DNA from: Flavobacteriaceae bacterium
GTDB taxonomy: Bacteria > Bacteroidota > Bacteroidia > Flavobacteriales > Flavobacteriaceae
Assembly: GCA_028281065.1 (NCBI GenBank)
Contig: JANQKN010000014.1
Coordinates: 1-64,000 of the forward strand
DNA: 64,000 bases
Direction of reading: 5' to 3'
How positions within the stretch are numbered: position 1 is the stretch's first letter; each line of letters opens with the position of its first letter. The notes under the pieces were generated by a model. The model did no database searches, was not told the origin of the DNA, and was given only the letters and a program-made list of their open reading frames with translations. Position numbers and translations under genes: made by a program. This document shows, one piece after another, positions 54,491 to 63,217 of this stretch.

Positions 54491-55437
54491 AATCGAATTG
54501 GCTTTTCTTTTCTGTCCCCTCGCACTGCGAGATGGGTGTATAGTTGGGTTGATTCCAAAGATGAGTGACCGAGAAACTGACTGGTGGATTTCAACGGCAC
54601 ATTGTTTTCCAAAAGGTGGGTGGCGATGGAGTGCCTTAGTGTATGGAGCGTGATCCCCTTTTCGATGATGGTTTCGTTTTCTGTGGCATCGATGATTGCG
54701 TTCAAACGGTTGGCAAAAGTGAGTTCACCCATTCGCCTTCCCCAGTGGCTTAGGAACAGTGCATCGGTCTGGTAATTCTTGATGAATTCCAAACGCCCTT
54801 CATATAGGTATTCTTCCAACATTGAAAGGTTATGCGAGTTGATCGGAACCAAACGTTCTTTGTAATTCTTGCCTTTCCGAACATGTACACGCCCTTTTTC
54901 AAAAAGGATATCATCGCAGTTAAGGCCAACGGCCTCACTTCTCCTAAGTCCCAAGCTATAGAGCACAACCAATATGGCACGGTCACGCATCCTGAAATGC
55001 TCGCCCATGTGCGACCAATCACAGGCTTCGAAAAGTTCCTTGATCTCGGATTGAGTAAGTATCCGTTTGTTTTCGGTATAATCGGTCTTTTCCCCCTTGA
55101 GGTGGATTCCGAATTTTACATTTGCCTTATGCTCCTTCAGATATTTTAGGAACAGTTTCAATGCCTGTTGGTGTTTGTTGAGATAGGCTTTGGATAGCCC
55201 ACCGCCAAAACGCTCATTTTCCCGAACCGATAACTGGCCGTAGTATTCCTGGACAAGTTTAGTGGTCACGTGGCCCAAATGTTTGTGGCCGTTCCCTTCA
55301 AGGAAATAGAAGAATTCCTGTAAGTGGTTCGGAAGGGATATTAAGGTAGATTCTGCATAACCCAAGACATCCAACCATCCCTTATAGGATTCCAGAAGGG
55401 CGATAAATGTTTCGTTTCTAAGCCTTAGTCTCTTCAA
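54487..55437 (-). CDS. Tyrosine recombinase/integrase, first of a pair, intact active site
   Basis: A 316-residue recombinase of XerC/D type. The N-terminal core-binding domain (residues 10-105) is followed by the catalytic domain with R165 (YSLGLRRSE), K190 region, H265-R268 (LHTLRHSIATHLL), H291 (FLGHSSL) and Y300 (TQLYTHL). All six catalytic positions look functional. It is likely to mobilise the element; the overlap with the degenerate recombinase suggests a heterodimer, as with XerC/XerD. Confidence 0.92.
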   Translation of the reverse strand: MKRLRLRNETFIALLESYKGWLDVLGYAESTLISLPNHLQEFFYFLEGNGHKHLGHVTTKLVQEYYGQLSVRENERFGGGLSKAYLNKHQQALKLFLKYLKEHKANVKFGIHLKGEKTDYTENKRILTQSEIKELFEACDWSHMGEHFRMRDRAILVVLYSLGLRRSEAVGLNCDDILFEKGRVHVRKGKNYKERLVPINSHNLSMLEEYLYEGRLEFIKNYQTDALFLSHWGRRMGELTFANRLNAIIDATENETIIEKGITLHTLRHSIATHLLENNVPLKSTSQFLGHSSLESTQLYTHLAVRGDRKEKPIRL

Positions 55438-55504
55438 TTCTTAACTGTATTGCTTCTTATAATTAACTGTCAGTTTCACTGACCTTTCTTTTCTTCCAAG
55501 TTTT

Positions 55505-55593
55505 GTGGCGAACCCCTCACTGATTTTTGACTATCAAGTACTTAACTTCGCCATTCTACCAGTGGCGAACCTCTGGCGCACCGCAGTGCGGTG
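55505..55593. promoter_or_regulatory. Cluster of short repeats, candidate recombination or control site
   Basis: GTGGCGAACC occurs at 55505-55514 and 55562-55571. TTCGCCA at 55547-55553 forms a perfect inverted repeat with TGGCGAA (55563-55569) across a 9-base spacer, the layout of a tyrosine-recombinase core site. CACCGCA-G-TGCGGTG (55579-55593) is a second perfect palindrome. Confidence 0.45.
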
Positions 55594-55604
55594 GGACAAT
55601 TATT

Positions 55605-57155
55605 TTACTCGGATGGTATCATTTCGGACACTTCGTTTTGTAGTTGTTCCAAACATTCATCCAGTGCTTTTTCCACAGCCTCCTCCAAGGATTTGAATTC
55701 ATCCACGTCCACTATCTCGTAACTGAAGGAAGTCCCACGCCTTATTTCCCCATGACGTTTTATAAACCCTTCCTCTAGCAAAAGGTTATTGTACCTGCGG
55801 AGCGTGGTTTCCTTTATCCGTAGTTCCCTTCTTATTTCACCATTGGAAAAGACCGTATCATTCTTTTCGTTCAGATATGTTTTCAACCTTTCCAAATAAT
55901 TGCGTGTGGCTCCATTGAGCGGATCGGATTTTCTGAGCAATACCGATTTGATAAGACTATTCGCCTTCTTGATATCATCCAATGTAGTTTCTATATATGC
56001 CTCCCCAGTATGTTCACAGAACTTTTCTTCCCGCTGGTGCTGGTGGTAAAAAGTAACCGCTTCTATAAATTGAAGGTAATGTGCATTGGTTCTCCGTGGT
56101 TTAAATACAGATTTGGGAAGTATCAAATACTCGGCGTATGGGTTGATGATCCTGATGGGTTTCAATAGGCGTTGCACATTGCAGAGTATGGCTTGTGCAT
56201 CTATTTCATCCTGCTGATTTATTTTACCCGAGGCGGTTCGCCTCTGATATGCCATGATACGCTCGTCCTGTTCATCACTTTCATCTATGTACAGGAGAAA
56301 GGAACGGTTGCTGTTATCTTCATACAGGCTTTCCTTGGTGGTACAACCAGCAACAGACACAGGCCCTTCAACGGTTAGGTTTTTGGTTTTTCCTTCCCCG
56401 CCGATTCCTTTCTGTACAACGGATTTGGTGATTCGCTTTTTGGTCTGGAGTTCCCGTAATGGGTACAATACTTCACCCGCACCGTCCAAATCCTCTATCA
56501 ACACCAATTTGTTTTTGAGTTCGTTCCGTTTGAAATAATAAAAGGCGTTGGCGGACAAAACCGTCAATTCGAGGCGATCCGCCTCAGGAATTAAATCTGC
56601 AACTTTATTTTGTAGATGGGTTTTACCCACACCTGAACTTCCGAATGAAATACAGTGGAGTGGGTTGGCTGTCTTTCTACTGGTAAAGATCAAATACATC
56701 AACAGTCGATTTTCGACTTCACCGATTACACCGCTTGCCCCGATCAACTTGTTGGTCTTTTCCAATAGGTCTGGTGATTTCAACAGGCGCATGGCTTGTC
56801 TCCTTTCATTCTGGTCCATCTGGTATTCGATCTCTTCTTCTTCGTTTTCCTTTTCCAATAGTTCCAGACGGTGTTTTTCCAACTTATTGATGAGCTGTTG
56901 CAATGCCCTCCTGAGTTTAGATGTCCCCACTTCAAGGAACTCTGCCAGTTTCCGCACCAGCTTTTCAACGGCATTGGAATTGTACAGATCGATATTGTGC
57001 CGTATGGCATGGAACCCGTTATCAGTTTTGTGTACTTTCAGTGTTACCCGCATACGATCCAGACCATTGATGTTCAACCCTCCCAAAATATGGAAGGAGA
57101 GCATCTCACTTGTGAATATATAGTGGTTTGTATTTGAGGTATCGAAATGGTTCAT
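55605..57155 (-). CDS. P-loop ATPase with C-terminal winged helix, mobile-element protein
   Basis: About 516 residues from the ATG at 57155 (MNHFDTSNTNH); the frame is open to 57212 but the promoter box lies inside that stretch. A Walker A motif GSSGVGKT lies at about 172-179 and a Walker B-like LVLIEDLDG at about 217-225, with a later GCTTKESLYED. The C-terminus has a winged-helix region (NGEIRRELRIKETTLRRYNNLLLEEGFIKRHGEI). It resembles DNA primase/helicase-like or MCM-type ATPases that accompany recombinases in Bacteroidota elements. The exact role is unknown. Confidence 0.75.
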   Translation of the reverse strand: MNHFDTSNTNHYIFTSEMLSFHILGGLNINGLDRMRVTLKVHKTDNGFHAIRHNIDLYNSNAVEKLVRKLAEFLEVGTSKLRRALQQLINKLEKHRLELLEKENEEEEIEYQMDQNERRQAMRLLKSPDLLEKTNKLIGASGVIGEVENRLLMYLIFTSRKTANPLHCISFGSSGVGKTHLQNKVADLIPEADRLELTVLSANAFYYFKRNELKNKLVLIEDLDGAGEVLYPLRELQTKKRITKSVVQKGIGGEGKTKNLTVEGPVSVAGCTTKESLYEDNSNRSFLLYIDESDEQDERIMAYQRRTASGKINQQDEIDAQAILCNVQRLLKPIRIINPYAEYLILPKSVFKPRRTNAHYLQFIEAVTFYHQHQREEKFCEHTGEAYIETTLDDIKKANSLIKSVLLRKSDPLNGATRNYLERLKTYLNEKNDTVFSNGEIRRELRIKETTLRRYNNLLLEEGFIKRHGEIRRGTSFSYEIVDVDEFKSLEEAVEKALDECLEQLQNEVSEMIPSE

Positions 57156-57204
57156 GTTGAATCTATGCGCTTTAGGTACACAAATATAAAAAATAATTGC
57201 TTTT

Positions 57205-57235
57205 AAACACATTAATTAATAAAATTAGTGTGTTT
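57205..57235. promoter_or_regulatory. 31-bp near-palindrome in the divergent promoter region
   Basis: AAACACA (57205-57211) pairs with TGTGTTT (57229-57235), followed inward by TAATT with AATTA; centred at 57220. It sits between the ATPase and XRE-type regulator genes, overlapping promoter elements on both sides. It is the likely operator of the XRE protein. Confidence 0.6.
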
Positions 57236-57259
57236 TTTGGTGTTTACAGGTTTCTGCCC

Positions 57260-57267
57260 TACATTTG
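57260..57267 (+). promoter_or_regulatory. -7 box of the XRE regulator gene
   Basis: TACATTTG matches TAnnTTTG, with TTTG at 57236-57239 twenty bases upstream. On the other strand TATATTTG (57187-57180) serves the ATPase gene, so the two promoters are divergent around the palindrome. Confidence 0.65.
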
Positions 57268-57287
57268 AAGTGAAAAAATTTCAATTT

Positions 57288-57692
57288 ATGACACCCATAC
57301 AGCAATTGATGATCGATAACCTGAAGTTCTACCGCAAGGAGAACAGACTGACCCAGGCAGAAGTGGCCAAACGGTCAGACATGCTTGCCAGTACCTATTC
57401 ACGTCTGGAGACAGGACAGGTGTCCCCGCAATTGCAGACCCTCGAGCGGGTATGTGATGCCATAGGCATTGCCGTGGTGGATCTGTTCCTTTCCCGTGAG
57501 GTATCAGATAAAACAGTAGTTCAGAAACTGGAGATGATCGGTGGACTATCCGACTACAACAAGAGTGTGGTGGAGATTCTTTTGGATTCCATTATAGAAA
57601 AAGATAAGCTCGAAAAGTCCCAAGTGGTCAAAATGAATAAACGGTTGGAGGAATTGGGAAGAATCCGGGATGTAGAATCCAGAAATTCTTAA
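57288..57692 (+). CDS. XRE-family helix-turn-helix regulator
   Basis: About 134 residues from the ATG at 57288 (MTPIQQLMIDNLKFYRKE). An XRE helix-turn-helix at residues 10-65 (LTQAEVAKRSDMLASTYSRLETGQVSPQLQTLERVCDAIGIAVVDLF) is followed by a helical tail. The frame is open upstream to 57228, but that part overlaps the promoter. It is divergent from the ATPase gene and probably represses both promoters through the 31-bp palindrome. Confidence 0.88.
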   Translation: MTPIQQLMIDNLKFYRKENRLTQAEVAKRSDMLASTYSRLETGQVSPQLQTLERVCDAIGIAVVDLFLSREVSDKTVVQKLEMIGGLSDYNKSVVEILLDSIIEKDKLEKSQVVKMNKRLEELGRIRDVESRNS

Positions 57693-57693
57693 T

Positions 57694-58446
57694 ATGATAC
57701 TCCCTGAAGATTCCTACATAAGAACACCACCATTGGAACTCTCCCCAAATCAAGTGGTAACTTTCAACGCTATGACCCATGCCCTTGATGCCTGTGAAAT
57801 ATCACACAAAAGATTAATAAATTCTCTTTCCGAACTTTCTGAAAAACAGCCATCAAATTTAGAGCCTTTGGATATTCCAACTATAGTATTAGATGTCAAT
57901 CAAATTATTGGTCATGCCCATTTATTCAAAAAGATTATTGTGAAAGAATTTGATGTTGATCAAAATGAAGAAATGTTTCAGGAAATAAACAAAGGAAAGA
58001 ACTTGAGGGATTCGAATCAGCATTTCGATGAACGCCTATTTGACAAGTATTCCGATGAATCTTCTTCAGTGAATGGATATTTGACTTGGCGAAAAAAATA
58101 TCCAGGTACCGATCGTGTTTCTATTTTTGGGGCCCGTCCAGGGTCATTAATAGGAGACACCCAAATAAAGGTATCGAATGAAAATTTTGATCATGAAGAA
58201 TTGGATCCCATTATCCAGAGGATCGAGTTTACAGCAATGGCTCGAAAAGGAAACAGAAAGTCCTATACCTATGAATCAGAAAGTATATTGATAAATAAGG
58301 TAATATTGGAACTCAAATCTTGGGTAAATCATATTGAACCACAACTGGAAAAACAATTTAAAAAAATAAATTTTTCGAAAAGAAATATTAAAGACGTAAT
58401 AATTACCCTTGACGGTTATGTAAACAATAACACAACCGATCCTTAA
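57694..58446 (+). CDS. Hypothetical protein cotranscribed with the XRE regulator
   Basis: A 250-residue soluble protein starting two bases after the XRE gene stop. The N-terminal half is helical with repeated Ile/Leu/Glu pattern (FNAMTHALDACEISHKRLINSLSELSEKQ and NQIIGHAHLFKKIIVKEFDV), the rest is mixed with a Lys-rich end. No known domain was identified; a possible HEPN-like helical bundle cannot be confirmed, since no Rx4-6H motif is evident. The close coupling suggests a function with the mobile element. Confidence 0.6.
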   Translation: MILPEDSYIRTPPLELSPNQVVTFNAMTHALDACEISHKRLINSLSELSEKQPSNLEPLDIPTIVLDVNQIIGHAHLFKKIIVKEFDVDQNEEMFQEINKGKNLRDSNQHFDERLFDKYSDESSSVNGYLTWRKKYPGTDRVSIFGARPGSLIGDTQIKVSNENFDHEELDPIIQRIEFTAMARKGNRKSYTYESESILINKVILELKSWVNHIEPQLEKQFKKINFSKRNIKDVIITLDGYVNNNTTDP

Positions 58447-58484
58447 AAGAGAAACAGTCCATTTACTTAAAATAAGCTTTCAAT

Positions 58485-61178
58485 CTATTCATTGATGTGA
58501 CCCATCAAATCCACATAGGCCCAATAATATTTGTCGTTTCTTGATTCCAGTATCTTCTTACTAATGAAAGACCTTATCTTTCTATGATCCGACATTATCT
58601 TTTTAATAGCATAATATGATTTCCTATATGCTATGTAGAACCAATGGATATTCAGTCCGCCTTCTTCCAACAAATCAGGATTTATAAGGAAATCATAATA
58701 ATCGGATCTTCCCAAGAATTGTTTTAAATGATTATAAGGATCATCATAATGCATGTACACATGGTTTAAAAAAATATTCAAAATATCCAAGTCTTGTATT
58801 TCCCTATCGATTGTATCAGATTGGTAACGTTTTTCTTCCTGACCAAATGCTTTGACAACCTGTTCCAAAAAAATGGAATACGATTTTTTGGAAATCTGAA
58901 TTACCCCTTCAATACAGAACCTATCATAAACCCTCCCATCAAAACCTGAATCATTGTTTACAATTTCATTGACCTTTTCAAATGCAAGGGTCTTTATATT
59001 ATCCGGGGCCAATTTATATAGTTTATGGAGAACATATGATCGATAATATCCCGTCTCTTTCTCTATGTCTTCAGAAAGGAAAATCTCCCATTGGGCATTG
59101 CTAAGCTTTATGGATTTAAACTGTTTCATTAAATCAAATATGTTTGCAATCTTAAAAGAGATGTCACGTTTTCCATTGAACATGGCTTTGATGTATGTAG
59201 ATGCACTTTTCTTGTTCAAGGCCTCTATCCTGTTCTGGATCAAGGAACCAAAGAGGGTTTCTTTTCTATCCCTTTGCATTTCGTCTTCAGGGTAAACCCC
59301 GTATATCTTCAAAATAAGGCTATTGGTCATTGTTTTGGGAAAATCAATATAACCCAACAAAAAAGCAATCTTTTTTAACTGATCAAGGTAATGTTTCCGA
59401 TACGGATGTCCTAGACTGAGCTTGTTTACCTGTGGAAAGCTGTCCACTATGGGGTCGAAAAACTCATAAATATTTCGAATACTGTCTTTATGAAAGTTCA
59501 ATGCCTTTACCCCCAACTCATGAAAAAACACTCTATAATCCTCAATTTTGATATAGGGGAATGTGGTCTTGAAGAGGTAATCGTTTATGTAGTAAAGTAC
59601 ATCCCTATCTTTTGAGGCGTATAAATTCTGTTTGAAGGTGATTTTGGCAAACCGCTTTATATTCGTATAGTAATCGAAAAACAGTCCATTGTTCCAAATG
59701 GTTCGATTTACTTCTGACCATCTTATAACATTTTTCCAATCAATGTTGGAATTATAGGAATGTCCAAGTCCATTATGTATATCGTATCTTTTTTTTACAC
59801 CCTCCAGATCTTCGCTTAAATCGAAAAACTTGTAATCAAAGAATTTGGAATATTTGAGGTATCCGATGATAGATGTAATCCCTTTTTCCAAGACTTGGTT
59901 CTCTTTGGTCAGCTTAATTCTTTTTCTTTCCTCTTCAAATCTGTCATCACTTGCAAACCACATTCGTTCTAGAATAAAGATATTTTCCCTTGCTATGGCA
60001 TAAATGGTAGGATACTCTTTTTCATTTACCTCTGATAAGATTTTTTGGGTTGTATTTAACGCATCGTAAAAATCCTTGATCTTAAATTGATAAAAAGCTG
60101 TCTTGAGCAATTGTTTAGGAGAATTATCCAAAGTCCATCCCTCTATCTTTGATCTTACGTCCAAAATTGAACATCTAAAAAGTGTACACTCACCACATTG
60201 ACAGAGGCCTTTTGGTTTTGGGATATCTATTTTTATATCCACTTTCTTTCTTCCATAACCCACATTATAAACAAGGTTCTCATTGAGCTTTATCAGTATA
60301 GCTTCAAAATCGGAAACTTCTTCATCCGATTCAAAAAATGCTCTATTGATCTCAATACCATTTGACTCATGGGTAACCAACGCAGCTTCAAAAAAATCGA
60401 AGAGTTTTTTGTTGTCGGTTTTAAGAGTAGTTCCATTAAAATACGTTTGGGAACCTTCGTTTGACTTGAATGGATAGATGTTTGACAGGAAGGATAGTGG
60501 AATAAAATCCAACTCCCGATAATAATATTTGATAGCTTCTTTGAGCTGGTCGAAAATGTCTTTGTTATTAACCTGTAACCTAAACGCTTTCCAATTGTAC
60601 AATTCGTATCTGTTTAATCCAGCCGTACGAGCCCTATGAATTCCCAGTTCCTTATATAAAGTTTTCCTTAAATCAGTGGAGAGTTTTATGGAAAGTCCAT
60701 TGTCCCTAAACTTCTCGAAAATATCTGGGTGTAACGAATAACTATTTTTACTCCTGAAGTGTGAGTCCAGGGAAACCAACCAAAAATCGGTGCCCCTGTC
60801 CAAGGTCAGCAAGGTATTCAATATAATAGTATCCTCATAGTTGTTTGCGTCGTGGTTCGGGGCTTTACCGCTTGTCACCCATTCAATTATTCCTTCAACT
60901 TCAGTCTTTATTCTGAATGATAAATCAAATATCCCAAAAATCGTCTGAACGATAGAATCCAAATCCTGTTGCGATACCCTACCGTTTTTCTTCAGGGTTT
61001 CCTCAAGGACCTTTTCCAATTTTCTCTTGAATTCAAGTTCCACAGAGTCTGGGAGAAGTATAGAAAGTCGATTGTTCTTTACATTCTCGGACAATTCCTC
61101 GAGCAAATCGAATTCAAGATTCTCAATTATTCCAAGCCAGATATTGGTGTCAAGTGCTAGATTGTTTGTTGTCCCCAT
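58485..61178 (-). CDS. Large PIN-domain protein (897 residues)
   Basis: The N-terminal 145 residues form a PIN-type nuclease domain with acidic residues in the expected order: D10 (LALDTNIW), E49 (VELEF), E115/D116 (NNYEDTIIL) and D138 (LVSLDSHF). This resembles the DUF4935 PIN group. The remaining 750 residues are mostly helical with no known domain. A Cys cluster (GLCQCGECTLFRC, about residues 325-340) might bind zinc. The protein is unusually long for a PIN protein, so the rest could sense or bind target RNA. It has no obvious antitoxin next to it. Confidence 0.72.
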   Translation of the reverse strand: MGTTNNLALDTNIWLGIIENLEFDLLEELSENVKNNRLSILLPDSVELEFKRKLEKVLEETLKKNGRVSQQDLDSIVQTIFGIFDLSFRIKTEVEGIIEWVTSGKAPNHDANNYEDTIILNTLLTLDRGTDFWLVSLDSHFRSKNSYSLHPDIFEKFRDNGLSIKLSTDLRKTLYKELGIHRARTAGLNRYELYNWKAFRLQVNNKDIFDQLKEAIKYYYRELDFIPLSFLSNIYPFKSNEGSQTYFNGTTLKTDNKKLFDFFEAALVTHESNGIEINRAFFESDEEVSDFEAILIKLNENLVYNVGYGRKKVDIKIDIPKPKGLCQCGECTLFRCSILDVRSKIEGWTLDNSPKQLLKTAFYQFKIKDFYDALNTTQKILSEVNEKEYPTIYAIARENIFILERMWFASDDRFEEERKRIKLTKENQVLEKGITSIIGYLKYSKFFDYKFFDLSEDLEGVKKRYDIHNGLGHSYNSNIDWKNVIRWSEVNRTIWNNGLFFDYYTNIKRFAKITFKQNLYASKDRDVLYYINDYLFKTTFPYIKIEDYRVFFHELGVKALNFHKDSIRNIYEFFDPIVDSFPQVNKLSLGHPYRKHYLDQLKKIAFLLGYIDFPKTMTNSLILKIYGVYPEDEMQRDRKETLFGSLIQNRIEALNKKSASTYIKAMFNGKRDISFKIANIFDLMKQFKSIKLSNAQWEIFLSEDIEKETGYYRSYVLHKLYKLAPDNIKTLAFEKVNEIVNNDSGFDGRVYDRFCIEGVIQISKKSYSIFLEQVVKAFGQEEKRYQSDTIDREIQDLDILNIFLNHVYMHYDDPYNHLKQFLGRSDYYDFLINPDLLEEGGLNIHWFYIAYRKSYYAIKKIMSDHRKIRSFISKKILESRNDKYYWAYVDLMGHINE

Positions 61179-61304
61179 TTGTCTATATTAAGTATTAACA
61201 GCAGATTCACCCACATCTATAAAAATTACCTTGTTTTGGGAGATACCAATATCAAAACTGAAAAAAACCGTCCTATGGGCAAATTCATTTATCTCCACAT
61301 CTAC

Positions 61305-61943
61305 TTATTTGAAACTGCTGTTATTATGTTCCCTTATTTCCCTTAGAAGTTCCGAATCCAAGTCCCATTCATGGATTACCTCTTTAATGTCGACCGACCT
61401 AAAAAGCAAAATGAAGGAAATGCAAGCAAGCAAAAGCATAACAGCCAAAGAGTCTTCTTTCAAAAAGTCAAATGAAACATAGATGCTCCCCTTCACTAAA
61501 ATATTCAAAATCATGGCCAGAAACAGATATCCAGAAAACTCGTAGGCATTTATCTTCTCTTCCCTGTCTTTCTTCAATTCATTGTAATAAGCATAAAGGG
61601 TGGAATTATCCTTTGCAATGGAAAAATCACGGACTTTGATCAACAGGATTTCTTTGCTTTTTGAAATCTCCCTGACCTTTGGCAAAACTTTCACCATAGC
61701 TTTTGAGAACAGGAAGTCAAAAAAGGGCATCAACACCCTTATTAATTTGAAGGTCAAAAGGCTTACGACCATAAACGGGAGTAAAAGTATGAGCCACTTA
61801 AAATTCTTCATTGCAATCTCTATATCCAGATAAGTAAGAAAGGTATCTATCTGTACTATCAAAAAAGTAGCAATGACCCAAAAGGATACCCTGAATATAT
61901 TTGAATTGGATGGGTCAAACGATTTTTTAAGAATATCCAGCAT
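61305..61943 (-). CDS. Membrane protein of unknown function, last of three-gene unit
   Basis: A 212-residue protein with two hydrophobic segments near residues 20-70 (VSFWVIATFLIVQIDTFLTYL; WLILLLPFMVVSLLTFKLI), then a charged cytoplasmic part and two more membrane segments near 140-180 (YLFLAMILNILVKGSIYVSF; LAVMLLLACISFILLF). No family is recognised. It starts 32 bases after the 413-residue gene and is probably cotranscribed. Confidence 0.62.
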   Translation of the reverse strand: MLDILKKSFDPSNSNIFRVSFWVIATFLIVQIDTFLTYLDIEIAMKNFKWLILLLPFMVVSLLTFKLIRVLMPFFDFLFSKAMVKVLPKVREISKSKEILLIKVRDFSIAKDNSTLYAYYNELKKDREEKINAYEFSGYLFLAMILNILVKGSIYVSFDFLKEDSLAVMLLLACISFILLFRSVDIKEVIHEWDLDSELLREIREHNNSSFK

Positions 61944-61975
61944 AATATTTGTGTGTTTTTAATGAAGGGTAAAGT

Positions 61976-63217
61976 TCAAAAAATGTCCTTTATCCATTCC
62001 AATAATTTGGGGCTCAAAAAAGAAAAAACCTGTCCAGCCAAAGCGAACAAGAGTTGGGGCAGGTTATAAATATTTGGGTTGATCGGTTTAGAAGCGTCGA
62101 AAAAATCAGTCAAGCTTTTTAAACGGTAAAGCTGTGAGGCATTCTCGGAGTTTATGATGTTTTCCAAACTTTTTTCATTGACCGAAATATCCATCCTCCC
62201 GTAAAAGGAAGAGAATATCCAGTTGGTTGCAAGGTCCTGGCTTCTGTTGAGTAACCTTGTGTAGATGTATTGGGGTGTAAAGAGTGTAACAAACCCAACC
62301 AATGAAATAAGGGAAAGCACACCGACAGAAAGCCAGTCCCAAATGGAAAACAGCATTACCCCAAAAAGGGAGACCCCAATGAACCAATTAAAACTGGTTA
62401 TGAGATAAAGCCGGGAAAGTTTCCCCAACCTTAGTTTAATCAGGTTCGGTATTGGAATTACGGGAAGCTTCAACAGATCCATTAAAAAGAAAAAATTAAC
62501 GAACAATATCCTCAGGCAGGTTATCAGTATGGAGGATATAACCAGTATATAAAAACCAAACAGGGCGAACTTCACCTTAAGGTGTACTGACTCGTACCAA
62601 CCATTGACCTTAAATGAGATCAACTCGAGTGAGAGAAGGTTAAGTTTATTGTAAGTCGTCTCATCATAAAGTTTATAGTACAAAAGCATCCCAAGAAAGA
62701 TGCTTGTTGCTATGGTGATAAAAAGGATAATCCTGTTATTCGAAAGCCTTTTGAACCAAGTATCCAAAAAATAACGGTATTCACCGTCACTGACCATGAA
62801 ACAGGGCCTGAGGCTGGATAGAGAACTATGTATACCCTTACTGCTGAACCTAATGGTCAGAATGGAAAGGAATATCCCAAAACTCATAAGGTAAACAGCC
62901 AAGGTGTTGATGTAATTACCATGGAAATCGATTGTATATGAAACCACAAGGCCGATCGTGTAAACCAGAGCTGATATAAGGATTGCACTCAAGAAATCAG
63001 GTAATCCAAAAAGATCAAAAATCCAGTCCAGCCAAGTCCTGTAATCCTTTGCTTGGGTTTCATATTCCCTATAATTGAAATCATTGTCCTTTTTCTGGAG
63101 GACATATTTTATGTCGATCGTACTGGAAACACTCGATAGGTCACCAATGAAAATCTTATACAACAATAAGATTATCGATTTCAGGTACAAAAGGGCAAAT
63201 GAAAAAAAACCTCTCAC
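61976..63217 (-). CDS. Polytopic membrane protein of unknown function
   Basis: A 413-residue protein with about eight hydrophobic segments (for example FLSAILISALVYTIGLVVSY; IILFITIATSIFLGMLLYY; FALFGFYILVISSILITC). Hydrophilic ends contain no recognised domain. It starts with ATGA overlap at the methyltransferase gene's stop, so the two are coupled. Function unknown; possibly a membrane effector or transporter of the accessory region. Confidence 0.62.
   Translation of the reverse strand: MRGFFSFALLYLKSIILLLYKIFIGDLSSVSSTIDIKYVLQKKDNDFNYREYETQAKDYRTWLDWIFDLFGLPDFLSAILISALVYTIGLVVSYTIDFHGNYINTLAVYLMSFGIFLSILTIRFSSKGIHSSLSSLRPCFMVSDGEYRYFLDTWFKRLSNNRIILFITIATSIFLGMLLYYKLYDETTYNKLNLLSLELISFKVNGWYESVHLKVKFALFGFYILVISSILITCLRILFVNFFFLMDLLKLPVIPIPNLIKLRLGKLSRLYLITSFNWFIGVSLFGVMLFSIWDWLSVGVLSLISLVGFVTLFTPQYIYTRLLNRSQDLATNWIFSSFYGRMDISVNEKSLENIINSENASQLYRLKSLTDFFDASKPINPNIYNLPQLLFALAGQVFSFLSPKLLEWIKDIF

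Noticed and set aside
54486-55442. CRISPR array or tRNA near the recombinases
   Set aside because: No regular repeat-spacer pattern and no cloverleaf was found there or elsewhere in the window.
57213-57287. Upstream start of the XRE regulator (57228)
   Set aside because: The predicted transcription start (-7 box at 57260-57267) lies downstream of it.
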